From NCBI GenBank assembly GCA_019054805.1, contig JAHQIY010000001.1, forward strand, positions 8,570,501 through 8,634,500: a stretch of 64,000 nucleotides of DNA, in the 5' to 3' direction. Source of the stretch: Brachionus manjavacas. Lineage: Eukaryota > Rotifera > Eurotatoria > Ploima > Brachionidae. This document shows positions 12,871 to 24,259 of this stretch, one piece after another. Each line of letters starts with the position of its first letter. Position 1 is the first letter of the stretch. The position numbers and the translations under genes are program-made. The notes beneath the pieces are model-generated. The model worked only from the letters and a program-made list of their open reading frames with translations. It was not told where the DNA came from and searched no databases.

Positions 12871-15736
12871 ACAAGAAGCTAAATAAATCAACTTTAAGAA
12901 CAAAACCTCTTAATAAAACAAGGTTAGTAATTACACACTGGAATTGTCTACATTTACCTAGTAGGGTTCATCTCTTAGACAATTTTTTAGCTCAAAAATG
13001 TCCCGACATTGTTTTGCTCAATGAATTAAAGATAGATTTGAGTGAGGCAAATATTTATCTTGATTTTCAAAATTATCAGTTCTTAACAAAACCACGCAAC
13101 AAGTACGGAGGAGGAGTAGCTATTTTAATTAAAGAAGGAATCGAATTTATACAAGATTTTTCTTACGAGGAATTCAATTCCGAACTCCTTTGTATAAAAA
13201 TGAACTTAGGAAAGAATAATGAACTGTTTGTATTTAGTCTTTATAATCCACCTAATGTGCTTCTGAACTTTGAGTTTTTTAAAACAGTAAATAAAACATG
13301 TAGAAACTACATTTTAGGTGGTGATCTAAACGCTAGAACAAAGCAAATAGGCTGCGTAGGGGAAAATGAAAACGGGATAATATTAGAAAGAATAATCAAC
13401 GAGCTAGACTTTTCAGTAATCAATGATAAGCATCCTACTTTCAATATTTTTAATAAGAATTACTTTGAAATTCTTGACCTTTTTTTAGTTTCATCTTCAT
13501 TGATTGACAAAATTACCGACTTTAGTGTCTTAAATAGTCAAGACATGACTAGTGACCATTTCCCAATCGAAGCATCGATTTCTATGGGCTATCAATTAGA
13601 AAATAAATCAGCAGCTAAAAGGCTTAACTATAAGAAAGCAAACTGGCAATTATTCAGCGAGATTTTAAATTCTCAAATAGTGAATGTCACAGAAAGTTCC
13701 CTCACAATAGATCAACTAAATGATAAAATAACAGAAAAAATTATTTCTGCTTCACATAAAAGCATTCCATATCTTTCTCAGAAAATCTACAAAACGAGTC
13801 TTCCGCCAAACATTGTTAATTTGATAAAAGAACGTAGGAAAGTAAGAAGAAATTACCAGAAAACTCGCTGTCAAAAGCTCAAGCAAAAATTTAATCAACT
13901 TACATCTGAGTTAAAGGCCTCTTTAAAAAATTCTGGAATCAAAATTGGTTTGATTTTATTGAGAAGATGGGAAAAAACCCACTGACAAGTAGACCTTTTT
14001 GGAAAAAAATAAATAAATTTAGAACAAAAAAAGGATCAAATTTAATTCCTAAATTGATTTTAAATGAAAGGGAATTCAAAACTAATGAAGAAAAGGGAAA
14101 ATGCTTTGGAGAACTCTTATCGTCAATATTTAGTCCTAATTCTGATTTAATTGATACTGAGAAAGATATCGAAATTCTAAATTCTAACTCTGTTTTCTTT
14201 AGGAATTATAACCAGTCTAATTTTAATGATCCAATATGTTTAAATGAATTAATTATGGCTTTAAAGAGATTAAAAAATGAAGCGGCATCAGGACCTGACC
14301 AAATTCATAATTTAATGTTAAAAAACTTACCTAGAAATTCATTAATAGAAATCATAGAACTTTTTAATTTAACTCTTCGAGAAGGTAGAGTCCCGAAAGC
14401 GTGGAAAACATCTTACATTACTATGATTCAAAAAAAGGCCTCTAGTTTACACGATCCTTTAAATTATAGACCAATTAGTATAACGAGTTGTTTAGGAAAG
14501 CTTCTGGAACGCATAGTAAATTCAAGATTATACAATTTTTTAGAGCAAAATTCACTCCTTATCCAGGAGCAATCTGGATTTAGGAAACACCGGCGAACAG
14601 CAGATAATCTTTTCTTCTTTATTCAAAAAATTGTGGAATCATTTAATAGAAAAAAAAGAGTTTGCGGCCTTTTTTTTGATATTTCTAAAGCCTTTGATAG
14701 GGTTTGGCATGAAGGTTTACTTTTTAAATTGATTAAAATAAATCCACCTCATTACTTGACTAACTGGATAAAATCCTTTTTAGACTCTAGGACATTTAAG
14801 GTAAATGTGAATGACCATTTGAGCGAAGAATATCAAATAACTGCAGGTGTTCCTCAAGGCTCAGTAATTAGTCCTCTTTTATTTAGTATATACATTAATG
14901 ACATCCCTAAAAGAAACAAAACAAATAATGAATACTCTCTGCTTTTTGCAGATGATCTAGTTACATTCTTCATTTATAACAAAAAAGGGAACCTAGAAAA
15001 TAAGATCAATAAATACCTCAACGAATTAGAACAATGGCTTATTAAGTGGAAAATGAAGATATCGGTTGAAAAGTCGTGTTCATTAGTCTTTTCTAGGTAC
15101 AAAAAAGAGAGTGATAATCTTAACTTAAAAATTTATGGAAACAGAATAGAGAGACAAAAAGAAATCAAGTTTCTTGGTATTAAATTTGATTCTAAATTAA
15201 ACTTTAATATACTGGTAGATGAAATTAAAGAGCGCTGCAATAAAAGGCTAAATATTATTAAGATATTGTCAAACAAAAAATGGGGTCTTAATCAGAACAC
15301 ACTAGGAAATCTATATAAATCTTTAGTCGGATCAATTTTAGACTATTCTTTTCCTTGCTTGAATTCATTTTCAGAAAATAATATCAAAAAACTACAAGCA
15401 ATTCAGAATACAGCAGTCAGATCTATTCTTAAGTTAAAATATGATACTCCCTCCAACATCGTACATCATGAGGCTTTTAATAAACTAAAATTACTAACAG
15501 TCTCGAATCGGCTTTTTGAATTGAGTGAGAGATATGTTGGGGCAGGACTGAGTCATTCTATTCCATTGGTTGTAAGACTGGTGAAGGAATACAAAGAAGG
15601 TTTCGAATCAAGATATATTGACTACCCAACTCCATTGTGTAATTGCTACCTTACTATTTCTTCTTTTTTCCTGAAACTTGAACTATTTAAACATGAGCCA
15701 CATGTAACAATCTTTTCCAATTTTATATATTCTTAA
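12867..15736 (+). CDS. LINE-A1 ORF2, endonuclease-reverse transcriptase with internal -1 frame offset
   Basis: The first frame (12867-13985) is an APE-type endonuclease, with THWNCLHLPS at the start, PDIVLLNELK, GGDLNAR and SDHFPIEAS. The second frame (from 13928, closed at 15736) is the reverse transcriptase, with RPISITSCLGKLLERI, FDISKAFDRVWHEGL, AGVPQGSVISPLLF and the catalytic FADD. Continuous reading needs a -1 shift at TTTAAAA (13922-13928); the sum is then about 956 residues, normal for such ORF2 proteins. The same offset occurs in the other two copies that cover the site. Otherwise no stop interrupts this copy, so it is recent. Confidence 0.85.
13922..13928 (+). other. Candidate -1 ribosomal slippery heptamer in LINE-A ORF2
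   Basis: TTTAAAA is in the X XXY YYZ register relative to the upstream endonuclease frame (TCT TTA AAA). Slipping back one base enters exactly the frame encoding KFWNQNWFDFIEKMGKN and the RT. It recurs at 61103-61109; the older copy near 60038 has a changed sequence of the same length. No downstream pseudoknot was modelled. Confidence 0.4.
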
Positions 15737-15771
15737 TTTTCATTTATTTAGCTTATTTACTTTTTTTTAAT

Positions 15772-15807
<36 letters not shown>

Positions 15808-15926
15808 CTTATTTGATTTACTTTAATTTTATTTTTATTTTATTTTTTTAATTTTTAACTTATTCTGAAGGAGCTCTAGCTCGGTACAGAAAACAAATAA
15901 ATAAATAACAAATAAATAAATAAAAA

Positions 15927-16899
15927 AATTGTATCTAAATCATTATCCAAGTTCATTCTATGACAGTTTAAGTCAAAGTAAAGACTAAAAATATTTAGCG
16001 TTGGTTAACTTCTTCACAATACTGTATTTTAAATTTAATAACGTTGAATTAATGGATTAATTTTTTTAAATTGAGGGAATTTTAAAGAACACAAATTAAT
16101 TTTAAAAATTAAAAATAAGCCCATAATCAATCTATGCTGGAAAAAGATATACTTAAGTATTATATTGCAGTCAAGAATAGATTTCAGACTAGAGTGTTAG
16201 AGAAGATCGAGTTGGGAAGCATCCAGAAGAAGAAGAACAAGCACTAGTTTCAATTAAGGTAATTTTTTAATTTAATTAAATTAATCTCTCTTTTAATTAA
16301 AGGTGCACTAAGCGGGCGATGATCTTGAAGTAAGATTGCGAAGAACAAACGAAATAAAATAGAAAATCTCAAAATTCCATCATATGACAACATTTTGTAT
16401 GTTGATGACAAATCGGATGAAGAAAATTAAGGATTTTTATTTTTAAATTTATTTTTAATACTTTTTAAATAAAATATTAAACCGCAAATTGTCTTATAAC
16501 CATTCTAAATAATAAAAATATTTTCGAGCCAAGGGATCAGTTTCGTAAGAGTGACATCGTTTTACTGAAAATTCATACAAAACTTTTATAAAATATCTGC
16601 ACCAATGCATAAACAAAATACAATTGGCATATTACAAAATGGCATTCCAATGGCTCAGGAATCATCTCACAACAGAAAAAGTTTATTATAAATATTAGAA
16701 AAAATAAATAGAAAATAGGATAAAAGTCTCAAATTTGACTTTTATTGATTTAAAAAAAATATCTAATTCAACGCTATCAAGTATTGATTAGTCGGGAAAT
16801 AATCGATTTCAATTAAAATGCTGTTATATTAGTTAATTTAATTTTATTGATAAAAAATAGAGCTAGTTAAAAAATCTTTGAATTATTTAAATAAAATCT
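15927..16899. other. Left-arm region downstream of the lysozyme gene; possible exon remnants
   Basis: Around 16200-16430 two coding-like pieces flank a short GT..AG stretch (16259-16302). The second, ending at TAA near 16428, reads NKIENLKIPSYDNILYVDDK. I cannot connect them in one frame or name a family. The same sequence is in the right arm (25370-25620). The remainder is AT-rich; a lysozyme polyadenylation signal lies at 16843-16848 (minus). Confidence 0.35.
16843..16848 (-). terminator. Polyadenylation signal of left lysozyme gene
   Basis: AATAAA on the minus strand, 52 bases past the stop codon. It is identical in position and context to the right copy at 24939-24944. Confidence 0.6.
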
Positions 16900-17526
16900 T
16901 TATGACAAATAAGCAATTTCATGGCTGATTCTGTTGAAAGAAACAGAACCTACGGTTTTTCCAACAAGAGTTTGGCTCAAGGCAGCTTTTACCAGCATAT
17001 TGTTAGCGAATTTAGTCTTGATTGTGTTCCATAAATAATTTGTATCCACACCGTTTACTTTGATACTTAATTTACAATTTGAGCATCCCAAAGAACCAGC
17101 CCAGTGTCTAAGAGAAACCAAGGCAGCTTTTCCCTTATTGTCCATAAATTTTGCATAAGGCAATATTTTGTTATAAGCTTCATCGATAAATGGTTTCGAG
17201 ATAGCTTCAGCTTCGGCCACAGTTAGAACCAATCTAGAAGCTGTTAAACCAGCCGCATCTAATTGGGCTTTGGATCTATAGCCAATGTATTTTTCAACCT
17301 TGGAAACAATAGAGGCGGATATACCTTTGGCTTGTAAGCCAGCTTTTGTTTGTTGTCCTAAATCAATTCCAATACCAATAGTTACACCAGAAGATAGAGT
17401 TGGGAAATAGCCTACGGTTCTGAAACCTTCACGGTCTTTTAAATGCCTCAGTATTTCATCATAAGTAGCATCAGCCGAAATAAGAGCGATGCTTGTTGCT
17501 ACAATTAAAAAGCTTAAAAATTTCAT
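16900..17526 (-). CDS. Secreted pesticin/T4-type lysozyme, left copy
   Basis: An intronless gene of 208 residues with a signal peptide (about 1-18, MKFLSFLIVATSIALIS). The fold signature of pesticin/T4-type muramidases follows: DREGFRT with candidate catalytic E33, then SGVTIGIGIDLGQQ with T49 and D55. The T-x5-D spacing matches what I recall for pesticin. A CxxC pair sits at 148-151. It should cleave peptidoglycan glycan strands outside the cell, in digestion or defence. This family is mainly bacterial and phage, with patchy eukaryotic members, so horizontal acquisition is plausible. The right copy encodes an identical protein. A TATA box lies 38 bp upstream. Confidence 0.85.
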   Translation of the reverse strand: MKFLSFLIVATSIALISADATYDEILRHLKDREGFRTVGYFPTLSSGVTIGIGIDLGQQTKAGLQAKGISASIVSKVEKYIGYRSKAQLDAAGLTASRLVLTVAEAEAISKPFIDEAYNKILPYAKFMDNKGKAALVSLRHWAGSLGCSNCKLSIKVNGVDTNYLWNTIKTKFANNMLVKAALSQTLVGKTVGSVSFNRISHEIAYLS

Positions 17527-17563
17527 TTTTTAGTTATTTTATTAAAATACAGCTGTAAACTTT

Positions 17564-17571
17564 AATTTATA
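17564..17571 (-). promoter_or_regulatory. TATA box of left lysozyme gene
   Basis: TATAAATT on the minus strand, 38-45 bases before the ATG and next to a rare GC patch (AGCCGCG). The same context occurs in the right arm. It implies a very short 5' UTR. Confidence 0.5.
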
Positions 17572-18091
17572 CGCGGCTAGTCAATCTTAAAATAAATATT
17601 TAAAAGATCTTTATTTATCTAATTTTAACACAAAATATGGTTTGAAACTGCATTTGCTGCTCTTCTATCTTAGACTCTAATATTTGATTTAATTTTTTTT
17701 CTTCAAATCTAGCGTTATCAATATCAACATCAAAAATTCATATTTTACTTTTTTCGAATACTTAATAAATCAATATTTGTTGAAAGAACACACCAACTTT
17801 TTCAACAGATCAAGGTGTTAAATACAGGTGTATTTAAAATTGAAAGGAAACCCGAGTCAATTTAGATAATCTGTCAAAATGCAACTTCTATATTGAAAAT
17901 TTATCATTTTAATTCAATTTAAAAAAAAAAAAGATTTCTAACTAATACTTTGAAATTGAAATCTATAAAATATACAATTAGAGCATCAAATTTTGTTTTA
18001 TGAAACTATGAAGAAAACAATGATATAGATTATAACAATATTTGACACAATGAGATAAATTATAGCAATTTTTTTTGGATCTCATCTGTTA
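17572..18091. other. Upstream flank of left lysozyme gene
   Basis: AT-rich DNA mirrored at 23701-24214. Nothing coding. A short inverted element surrounds TTGAAAGAACACACC near 17780. Confidence 0.4.
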
Positions 18092-18213
18092 TGTGACCAC
18101 CTGGTCACTTAATATGTCACCAAGCCATGACCTAAATGTTATGTTACCAACATTGGTCACATATTTTGTCAACAGCTATTTTGAGACCAGATTTTCTTCT
18201 TCTTACTGGTCAC
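18092..18213. promoter_or_regulatory. Cluster of GTGACC/GGTCAC half-sites
   Basis: Within about 120 bp there are GTGACC, GGTCAC, GTCACC, TGACCT, GGTCAC and GGTCAC, in both orientations. They include the near-palindrome GTGACCACCTGGTCAC. Such a density is unexpected in DNA this AT-rich. The cluster lies about 570 bp upstream of the lysozyme start and is duplicated at 23575-23698. It could be nuclear-receptor-like binding sites or a transposon end; neither is shown. Confidence 0.35.
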
Positions 18214-18514
18214 ATGTATTAAAACAAATATTTTGTTAAATATTTTTTAATAAAATAAAAGAAAATAACTAATGACTAATTAAAAATTATTCGTAAATGT
18301 AATACCAGAAATTTTTTTATTTTATTTGTTTGAAATTTGTGAAAAATTAATATAAACTCTCAAAGATTATTAGCATTTAAAAAGAAATAAGATAAACACT
18401 GAAAATAATGATTAGTTTGAACTCTTTAAAAAGCTTAGAGATTTTGGTTTAATAATAATAGTTAATTGAAGATTCAAATAAATTTTTTAATTTCAAAAAT
18501 AATAATAATAATAA

Positions 18515-20288
18515 TAATAAAAAATAAGCTACGGCAAGCATGCTTGCGGAGACGTCTTACTAGGAAGACATCTATGGTAGCTAGATGCATTGAAATATAG
18601 TTTCATAACAAAAACTTTATAACCTCCTTAAATTTCCTCAAGTCCACCGGAATATTTCCATGCATCGAGTCTATTTTTGAACTGGTTTACAGCCGAGGCA
18701 TCGATTACTTTCTTAGGGAGGCTGTTCCACACTCTAATCACACGATTTGTGAAAAAATTTTCACGCTGGGCGCAGTTGGTAGGTGCTTGGACGGACAGGC
18801 GCCTGTTGTGCCCTCTAATACCCTGGGCTGGTCCGGGTTATGAAAGTGAGCTGCAATGTAGGGGACGTCTGACCCAATCTATGATATTTAATCCGCTTCT
18901 TATCTTGAACATTTGGATCATGTCTCCTCTTGTCCTGCGTTCGCTCAGAGTGGGCAAACCCAAGATGGAAAGGCGATCGCTGTAGCTTAAGTTACGGATT
19001 CTTGGAATGAGTTTGGTTGCTCGTCTTTGAACTTTTTCAAGAATGTTGCTGTTCTTGGCAGTGTAGGGGACCAGACCACTGCTGCATACTCTAAATGGGG
19101 CCTGACATATGCGCAGTATAGCGTTATGAAGGTGGTGTAAGTCCAGAATTTGAACGTTCTTCTCAGCTGTCCAAGGATAGAGATAGCTTTATTTGATTGG
19201 GCTTTGATATGGCTGGAGAACTTGAGATTGCTCGTGAAGGTTACTCCCAGATCTTTTTCAGTACTTGTTTGATTAAGTACTGATCTGGTCACACCCATGC
19301 AGAGGTCTATGTCAGAGTACTTGGTTTTGCCGGATCTGCTGCATTCCATTACTTTACATTTTTCGGTGTTGAACAGCATCTGCCACGTTGTTGACCACTC
19401 AGTCAATGCATCAAGGTCCCGTTGCAGCAATGCCAGGTCGTTAACATTACGGATTATTGCGATGATCTTACTATCGTCCGCGAAAAGCTTGATCACGTGG
19501 TTTACTATATCAGGCATGTCATTGATAAAAACGACCGACTCGTGGTCAAGCCACCGGTCAGCCGACATTTTTCTAGTCACGCCTCCTTTCTTGAAAATAG
19601 GCGTGACTTGGGCTCTTTTCCACAGATCGGGTGTCTTACCAGAGGTGAAAGACTGGACAAATATAACGCTGAGAGTTTCGGCGAAGCAGTTGGCGCAACT
19701 CTTTACGACGAACGGATGTATGCAGTCTTGACCAGGTGATTTACGAGGGTTGAGACGGTTTATTTGCTTTATGACGCTGTCTGGTGAGAAGACATCCAAA
19801 TTGACCACGCATTTGGTGTTTGAGCGACAGGGCATTGCAGGAACGGACTCATAGTCACGGAGACTAAACACGCTGCTAAAGTGTTCATTTAGCAATCTGA
19901 CGATTACTCTGCCGTCCGTCTGAAAGCAGCCATCCGCGTCTAAAAGACCTTTGATAGAGTCATTGCAAGCCTTCTGGCTATTTAAGTAGTTGAAAAGGAG
20001 CTTTGGTTGGAGCTTGCAGGATCTCACGATGAAAGCTTCAAACTTGCAAATAGCCTTCCTTACTGCAGTCTTCACTTTTTTGCAGGACTGTATGTAAGCG
20101 GCTTTCAAGTCCGCATTGTGAGGAGCTGATCTACAGAGGCAGTGAAATTTTTACTTTTCCCTGGTTAGTGCCTTGATGCTTTGGTTAAACCACTTTGGAT
20201 TTGAGCGGAGCTGTGTTTTTCTCACTCTAGTTGGTATGGCGAGGCAGGAAGCAGAAGCATAAACGCTGACTAGGAGATTATATGAGGA
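18515..20288 (-). mobile_element. LINE-B left copy, CR1-like, RT core deleted
   Basis: Reads, minus strand, from the pre-RT region (SNPKWFNQSIKALTREK) through QVTPIFKKGG to INDMPD, LFADDSKI and the C-terminal region, then a tail of (ATT)n. The segment normally between FKKGG and INDMPD (fingers, YLDFAKAFD-type palm motif, GVPQGS) is missing and replaced by about ten residues, so the enzyme cannot work. A one-base loss in a G run near 19070 shifts the end of the frame relative to the right copy. It belongs to the inverted duplication and did not insert independently. Confidence 0.85.
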
Positions 20289-20536
20289 GTACCAGCGTAG
20301 AATAAAGTCGCCTAACGGCAGCCGCCTTGACAAGATAGTTTTCACGTTTAAGGAAACAAAGTTTAAACAGCAAGCAATATCCAAGTCGAAGGATTTGAAA
20401 GAACGGACGGGCTTCTAGCAGGTCTACGTCAATCCTGATGAGACCCAATGTGAACGAGTTCTCGATCGTAATCTCAGAGAAGAGCGTAACAGACGTAACC
20501 AGGAATTGAAAGGAGGCACTGAAGGGAGGCACCGCT
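20289..20536 (-). other. Spacer segment unique to the left side of the palindrome
   Basis: An 84-codon minus-strand frame joins the start of the left LINE-B copy but has no homologue in the right arm. One frame begins with PPFSAS, which resembles the YRPPFSAS of the LINE-B endonuclease. It may be a rearranged or divergent LINE piece at the duplication centre. Confidence 0.4.
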
Positions 20537-23291
20537 ATGGTATTAAATCAAGCGGGCAATACGAAGGCAAGAAGTTCTACTGGGGCAACCGCTGGGGTGA
20601 GCTCAGAGAAATTTATAAGCCCGAATAAGAAGGCCTACAACCCTAAAAGCAAATCAGTCAATGTAAATATAGCCTCTACTAATCTAAATTTTTTCTATTC
20701 AAATGCAACTTCCTTGGTCAACAAATGCAGCGACTTTAACTCAGTAATCGAGTACCACAACTTCCCACATGTAATTATGATCACAGAGACTTGGTTCTGC
20801 GACCACAGCATAGTCAGCCTTACTAATTACAAGCTCTATAGCAGGAACAGAGAGGCAGTGCGTAGTGGTGGTGTTGCTATTTATGTCCGCAATGACCTGG
20901 AAAGTTTTGAAATAAATGAACATCCGCTACTACAGGTAAGCAGTGAACAAGTATGGTGTAGGATCAAGACAGGTGCTGAGACGATTCTGGTTGGTTGTGT
21001 GTATCGTCCCCCGTTCTCCGCCAGTGTGACAAACTTTGAGATTAACAAGTCGATCGGTTTTACAAGCAGACTCTGTAGCCAAAATACGTCCTGCAGCTAA
21101 TTGGTGGCCGGAGACTTCAACTTCCCAGACATAAATTGGTACCATTCAGGTGGTGTTTGCAAAAACAAAGGTCGTCCGTCCAGCCTGGATTTTCTTGACT
21201 GTTTAAACAAGAACTACCTTACCCAGCACGTATTGGAACCTACTTTTAAGGACAATATACTGGAACTTGTTCTGACTGACGACCCTGCAAGAATCTTCAG
21301 AGTATCACACGGGCCGCCGCTCTGGCTAACGGAAAAGAACTGCCTACATTCTTCTATTCGCTGGAGCTACGAACTGAGATCAAATACCGGAGCTTCCGCA
21401 TCCCGCTTTCCTCGGCCAGTCTATTCGAAGGAAACTACAGTTTATTTAATGAAAAAATCTTAGACTGCAGAGATAGACTTTCGTCCAATGATGCCGACTC
21501 CTCATATAATCTCCTAGTCAGCGTTTATGCTTCTGCTTCCTGCCTCGCCATACCAACTAGAGTGAGAAAAACACAGCTCCGCTCAAATCCAAAGTGGTTT
21601 AACCAAAGCATCAAGGCACTAACCAGGGAAAAGTAAAAATTTCACTGCCTCTGTAGATCAGCTCCTCACAATGCGGACTTGAAAGCCGCTTACATACAGT
21701 CCTGCAAAAAAGTGAAGACTGCAGTAAGGAAGGCTATTTGCAAGTTTGAAGCTTTCATCGTGAGATCCTGCAAGCTCCAACCAAAGCTCCTTTTCAACTA
21801 CTTAAATAGCCAGAAGGCTTGCAATGACTCTATCAAAGGTCTTTTAGACGCGGATGGCTGCTTTCAGACGGACGGCAGAGTAATCGTCAGATTGCTAAAT
21901 GAACACTTTAGCAGCGTGTTTAGTCTCCGTGACTATGAGTCCGTTCCTGCAATGCCCTGTCGCTCAAACACCAAATGCGTGGTCAATTTGGATGTCTTCT
22001 CACCAGACAGCGTCATAAAGCAAATAAACCGTCTCAACCCTCGTAAATCACCTGGTCAAGACTGCATACATCCGTTCGTCGTAAAGAGTTGCGCCAACTG
22101 CTTCGCCGAAACTCTCAGCGTTATATTTGTCCAGTCTTTCACCTCTGGTAAGACACCCGATCTGTGGAAAAGAGCCCAAGTCACGCCTATTTTCAAGAAA
22201 GGAGGCGTGACTAGAAAATGTCGGCTGACCGGTGGCTTGACCACGAGTCGGTCGTTTTTATCAATGACATGCCTGATATAGTAAACCACGTGATCAAGCT
22301 TTTCGCGGACGATAGTAAGATCATCGCAATAATCCGTAATGTTAACGACCTGGCATTGCTGCAACGGGACCTTGATGCATTGACTGAGTGGTCAACAACG
22401 TGGCAGATGCTGTTCAACACCGAAAAATGTAAAGTAATGGAATGCAGCAGATCCGGCAAAACCAAGTACTCTGACATAGACCTCTGCATGGGTGTGACCA
22501 GATCAGTACTTAATCAAACAAGTACTGAAAAAGATCTGGGAGTAACCTTCACGAGCAATCTCAAGTTCTCCAGCCATATCAAAGCCCAATCAAATAAAGC
22601 TATCTCTATCCTTGGACAGCTGAGAAGAACGTTCAAATTCTGGACTTACACCACCTTCATAACGCTATACTGCGCATATGTCAGGCCCCATTTAGAGTAT
22701 GCAGCAGTGGTCTGGTCCCCCTACACTGCCAAGAACAGCAACATTCTTGAAAAAGTTCAAAGACGAGCAACCAAACTCATTCCAAGAATCCGTAACTTAA
22801 GCTACAGCGATCGCCTTTCCATCTTGGGTTTGCCCACTCTGAGCGAACGCAGGACAAGAGGAGACATGATCCAAATGTTCAAGATAAGAAGCGGCTTAAA
22901 CAACATAGATTGGGTCAGACCTCCCCCGTATTGCAGCTCACTTTCCCAACCAGGACCAGCACAAGGTATTAGAGGGCACAACAGGCGCCTGTCCGTCCAA
23001 GCACCTACCAACTGCGCCCAGCGTGAAAATTTTTTCACAAATCGTGTGATTAGAGTGTGGAACAGCCTCCCTAAGAAAGTAATCGATGCCTCGGCTGTAA
23101 ACCAGTTCAAAAATAGACTCGATGCATGGAAATATTCCGGTGGACTTGAGGAAATTTAAGGAGGTTATAAAGTTTTTGTTATGAAACTATATTTCAATGC
23201 ATCTAGCTACCATAGATGTCTTCCTAGTAAGACGTCTCCGCAAGCATGCTTGCCGTAGCTTATTTTTTATTATTATTATTATTATTATTTT
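20537..23291 (+). mobile_element. LINE-B right copy, CR1-like, endonuclease plus deleted RT
   Basis: The APE endonuclease region (from 20537) has NATSLVNKCSDF, ITETWF, GGVAIYVR, CVYRPPFSAS and, after an in-frame TAA at 21098-21100, AGDFNFPDINW. Frame breaks follow near 21300-21480. RT-region frames are 21679-22281 and 22218-23159, carrying VTPIFKKGG, INDMPD, LFADDSKI, HLEYAAVVW and VWNSLPKKV. The palm core between the first two is deleted exactly as in the left copy. The tail has AAGCATGCTTGCCGTAGC, then (ATT)n. Non-functional. The 20537-21483 part is spacer, not duplicated. Confidence 0.85.
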
Positions 23292-23574
23292 TGAAATTAA
23301 AAATTTATTTGAATCTTCAATTAACTATTATTATTAAACCAAAATCTCTAAGCTTTTTAAAGAGTTCAAACTAATCATTATTTTCAGTGTTTATCTTATT
23401 TCTTTTTAAATGCTAATAATCTTTGAGAGTTTATATTAATTTTTCACAAATTTCAAACAAATAAAATAAAAAAATTTCTGGTATTACATTTACGAATAAT
23501 TTTTAATTAGTCATTAGTTATTTTCTTTTATTTTATTAAAAAATATTTAACAAAATATTTGTTTTAATACATGT

Positions 23575-23698
23575 GACCAGTAAGAAGAAGAAAATCTGGT
23601 CTCAAAATAGCTGTTGACAAAATATGTGACCAATGTTGGTAACATAACATTTAGGTCATGGCTTGGTGACATATTAAGTGACCAGGTGGTCACATAAC
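23575..23698. promoter_or_regulatory. Half-site cluster, right-arm copy
   Basis: Mirror image of 18092-18213 with the same spacing of GTGACC/GGTCAC motifs, about 560 bp upstream of the right lysozyme gene. Confidence 0.35.
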
Positions 23699-24214
23699 AG
23701 ATGAGATCCAAAAAAAATTGCTATAATTTATCTCATTGTGTCAAATATTGTTATAATCTATATCATTGTTTTCTTCATAGTTTCATAAAACAAAATTTGA
23801 TGCTCTAATTGTATATTTTATAGATTTCAATTTCAAAGTATTAGTTAGAAATCTTTTTTTTTTTTAAATTGAATTAAAATGATAAATTTTCAATATAGAA
23901 GTTGCATTTTGACAGATTATCTAAATTGACTCGGGTTTCCTTTCAATTTTAAATACACCTGTATTTAACACCTTGATCTGTTGAAAAAGTTGGTGTGTTC
24001 TTTCAACAAATATTGATTTATTAAGTATTCGAAAAAAGTAAAATATGAATTTTTGATGTTGATATTGATAACGCTAGATTTGAAGAAAAAAAATTAAATC
24101 AAATATTAGAGTCTAAGATAGAAGAGCAGCAAATGCAGTTTCAAACCATATTTTGTGTTAAAATTAGATAAATAAAGATCTTTTAAATATTTATTTTAAG
24201 ATTGACTAGCCGCG

Positions 24215-24222
24215 TATAAATT
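24215..24222 (+). promoter_or_regulatory. TATA box of right lysozyme gene
   Basis: TATAAATT 38 bases upstream of the ATG at 24260, preceded by AGCCGCG; the same as in the left arm. Confidence 0.5.
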
Positions 24223-24259
24223 AAAGTTTACAGCTGTATTTTAATAAAATAACTAAAAA

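Larger units (their letters stand above)
11576..15921 (+). mobile_element. LINE-A1, near full-length non-LTR retrotransposon
   Basis: This element has a 5' UTR of about 90 bp, a gag-like ORF1, an EN-RT ORF2 and a 3' UTR with a long T run. It ends GGAGCTCTAGCTCGGTACAG plus (AAAT)n. The uninterrupted homologous site in the right arm (25855-25880) shows that it inserted after GACTAAAAA, with a short A-run target duplication. The architecture (two CCHC knuckles, APE endonuclease, RT, no RNase H seen) fits a Jockey/I-type LINE. Other copies: 26060-26358, 60578-63094, and an older split copy at 58921-60577 plus 63095-63832. Confidence 0.9.
11415..20288 (+). repeat. Left arm of a 4.55-kb inverted duplication
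   Basis: The segments 11415-11575 and 15927-20288 are the reverse complement of 21484-26034. Identity is nearly complete apart from scattered single-base indels in homopolymers and one cluster of substitutions near 18818-18905. The arm is interrupted at 11576-15921 by a later LINE-A insertion that is absent from the right arm. It carries one lysozyme gene and one deleted CR1-like LINE. The outer end is near 11415, where similarity fades in TATTTCAAGC. Confidence 0.9.

Noticed and set aside
18677-19739. Open frames on the strand opposite the left LINE-B copy (and the mirror frames at 22056-23110)
   Set aside because: Antisense shadows of the RT frame, with no own domain or codon logic.
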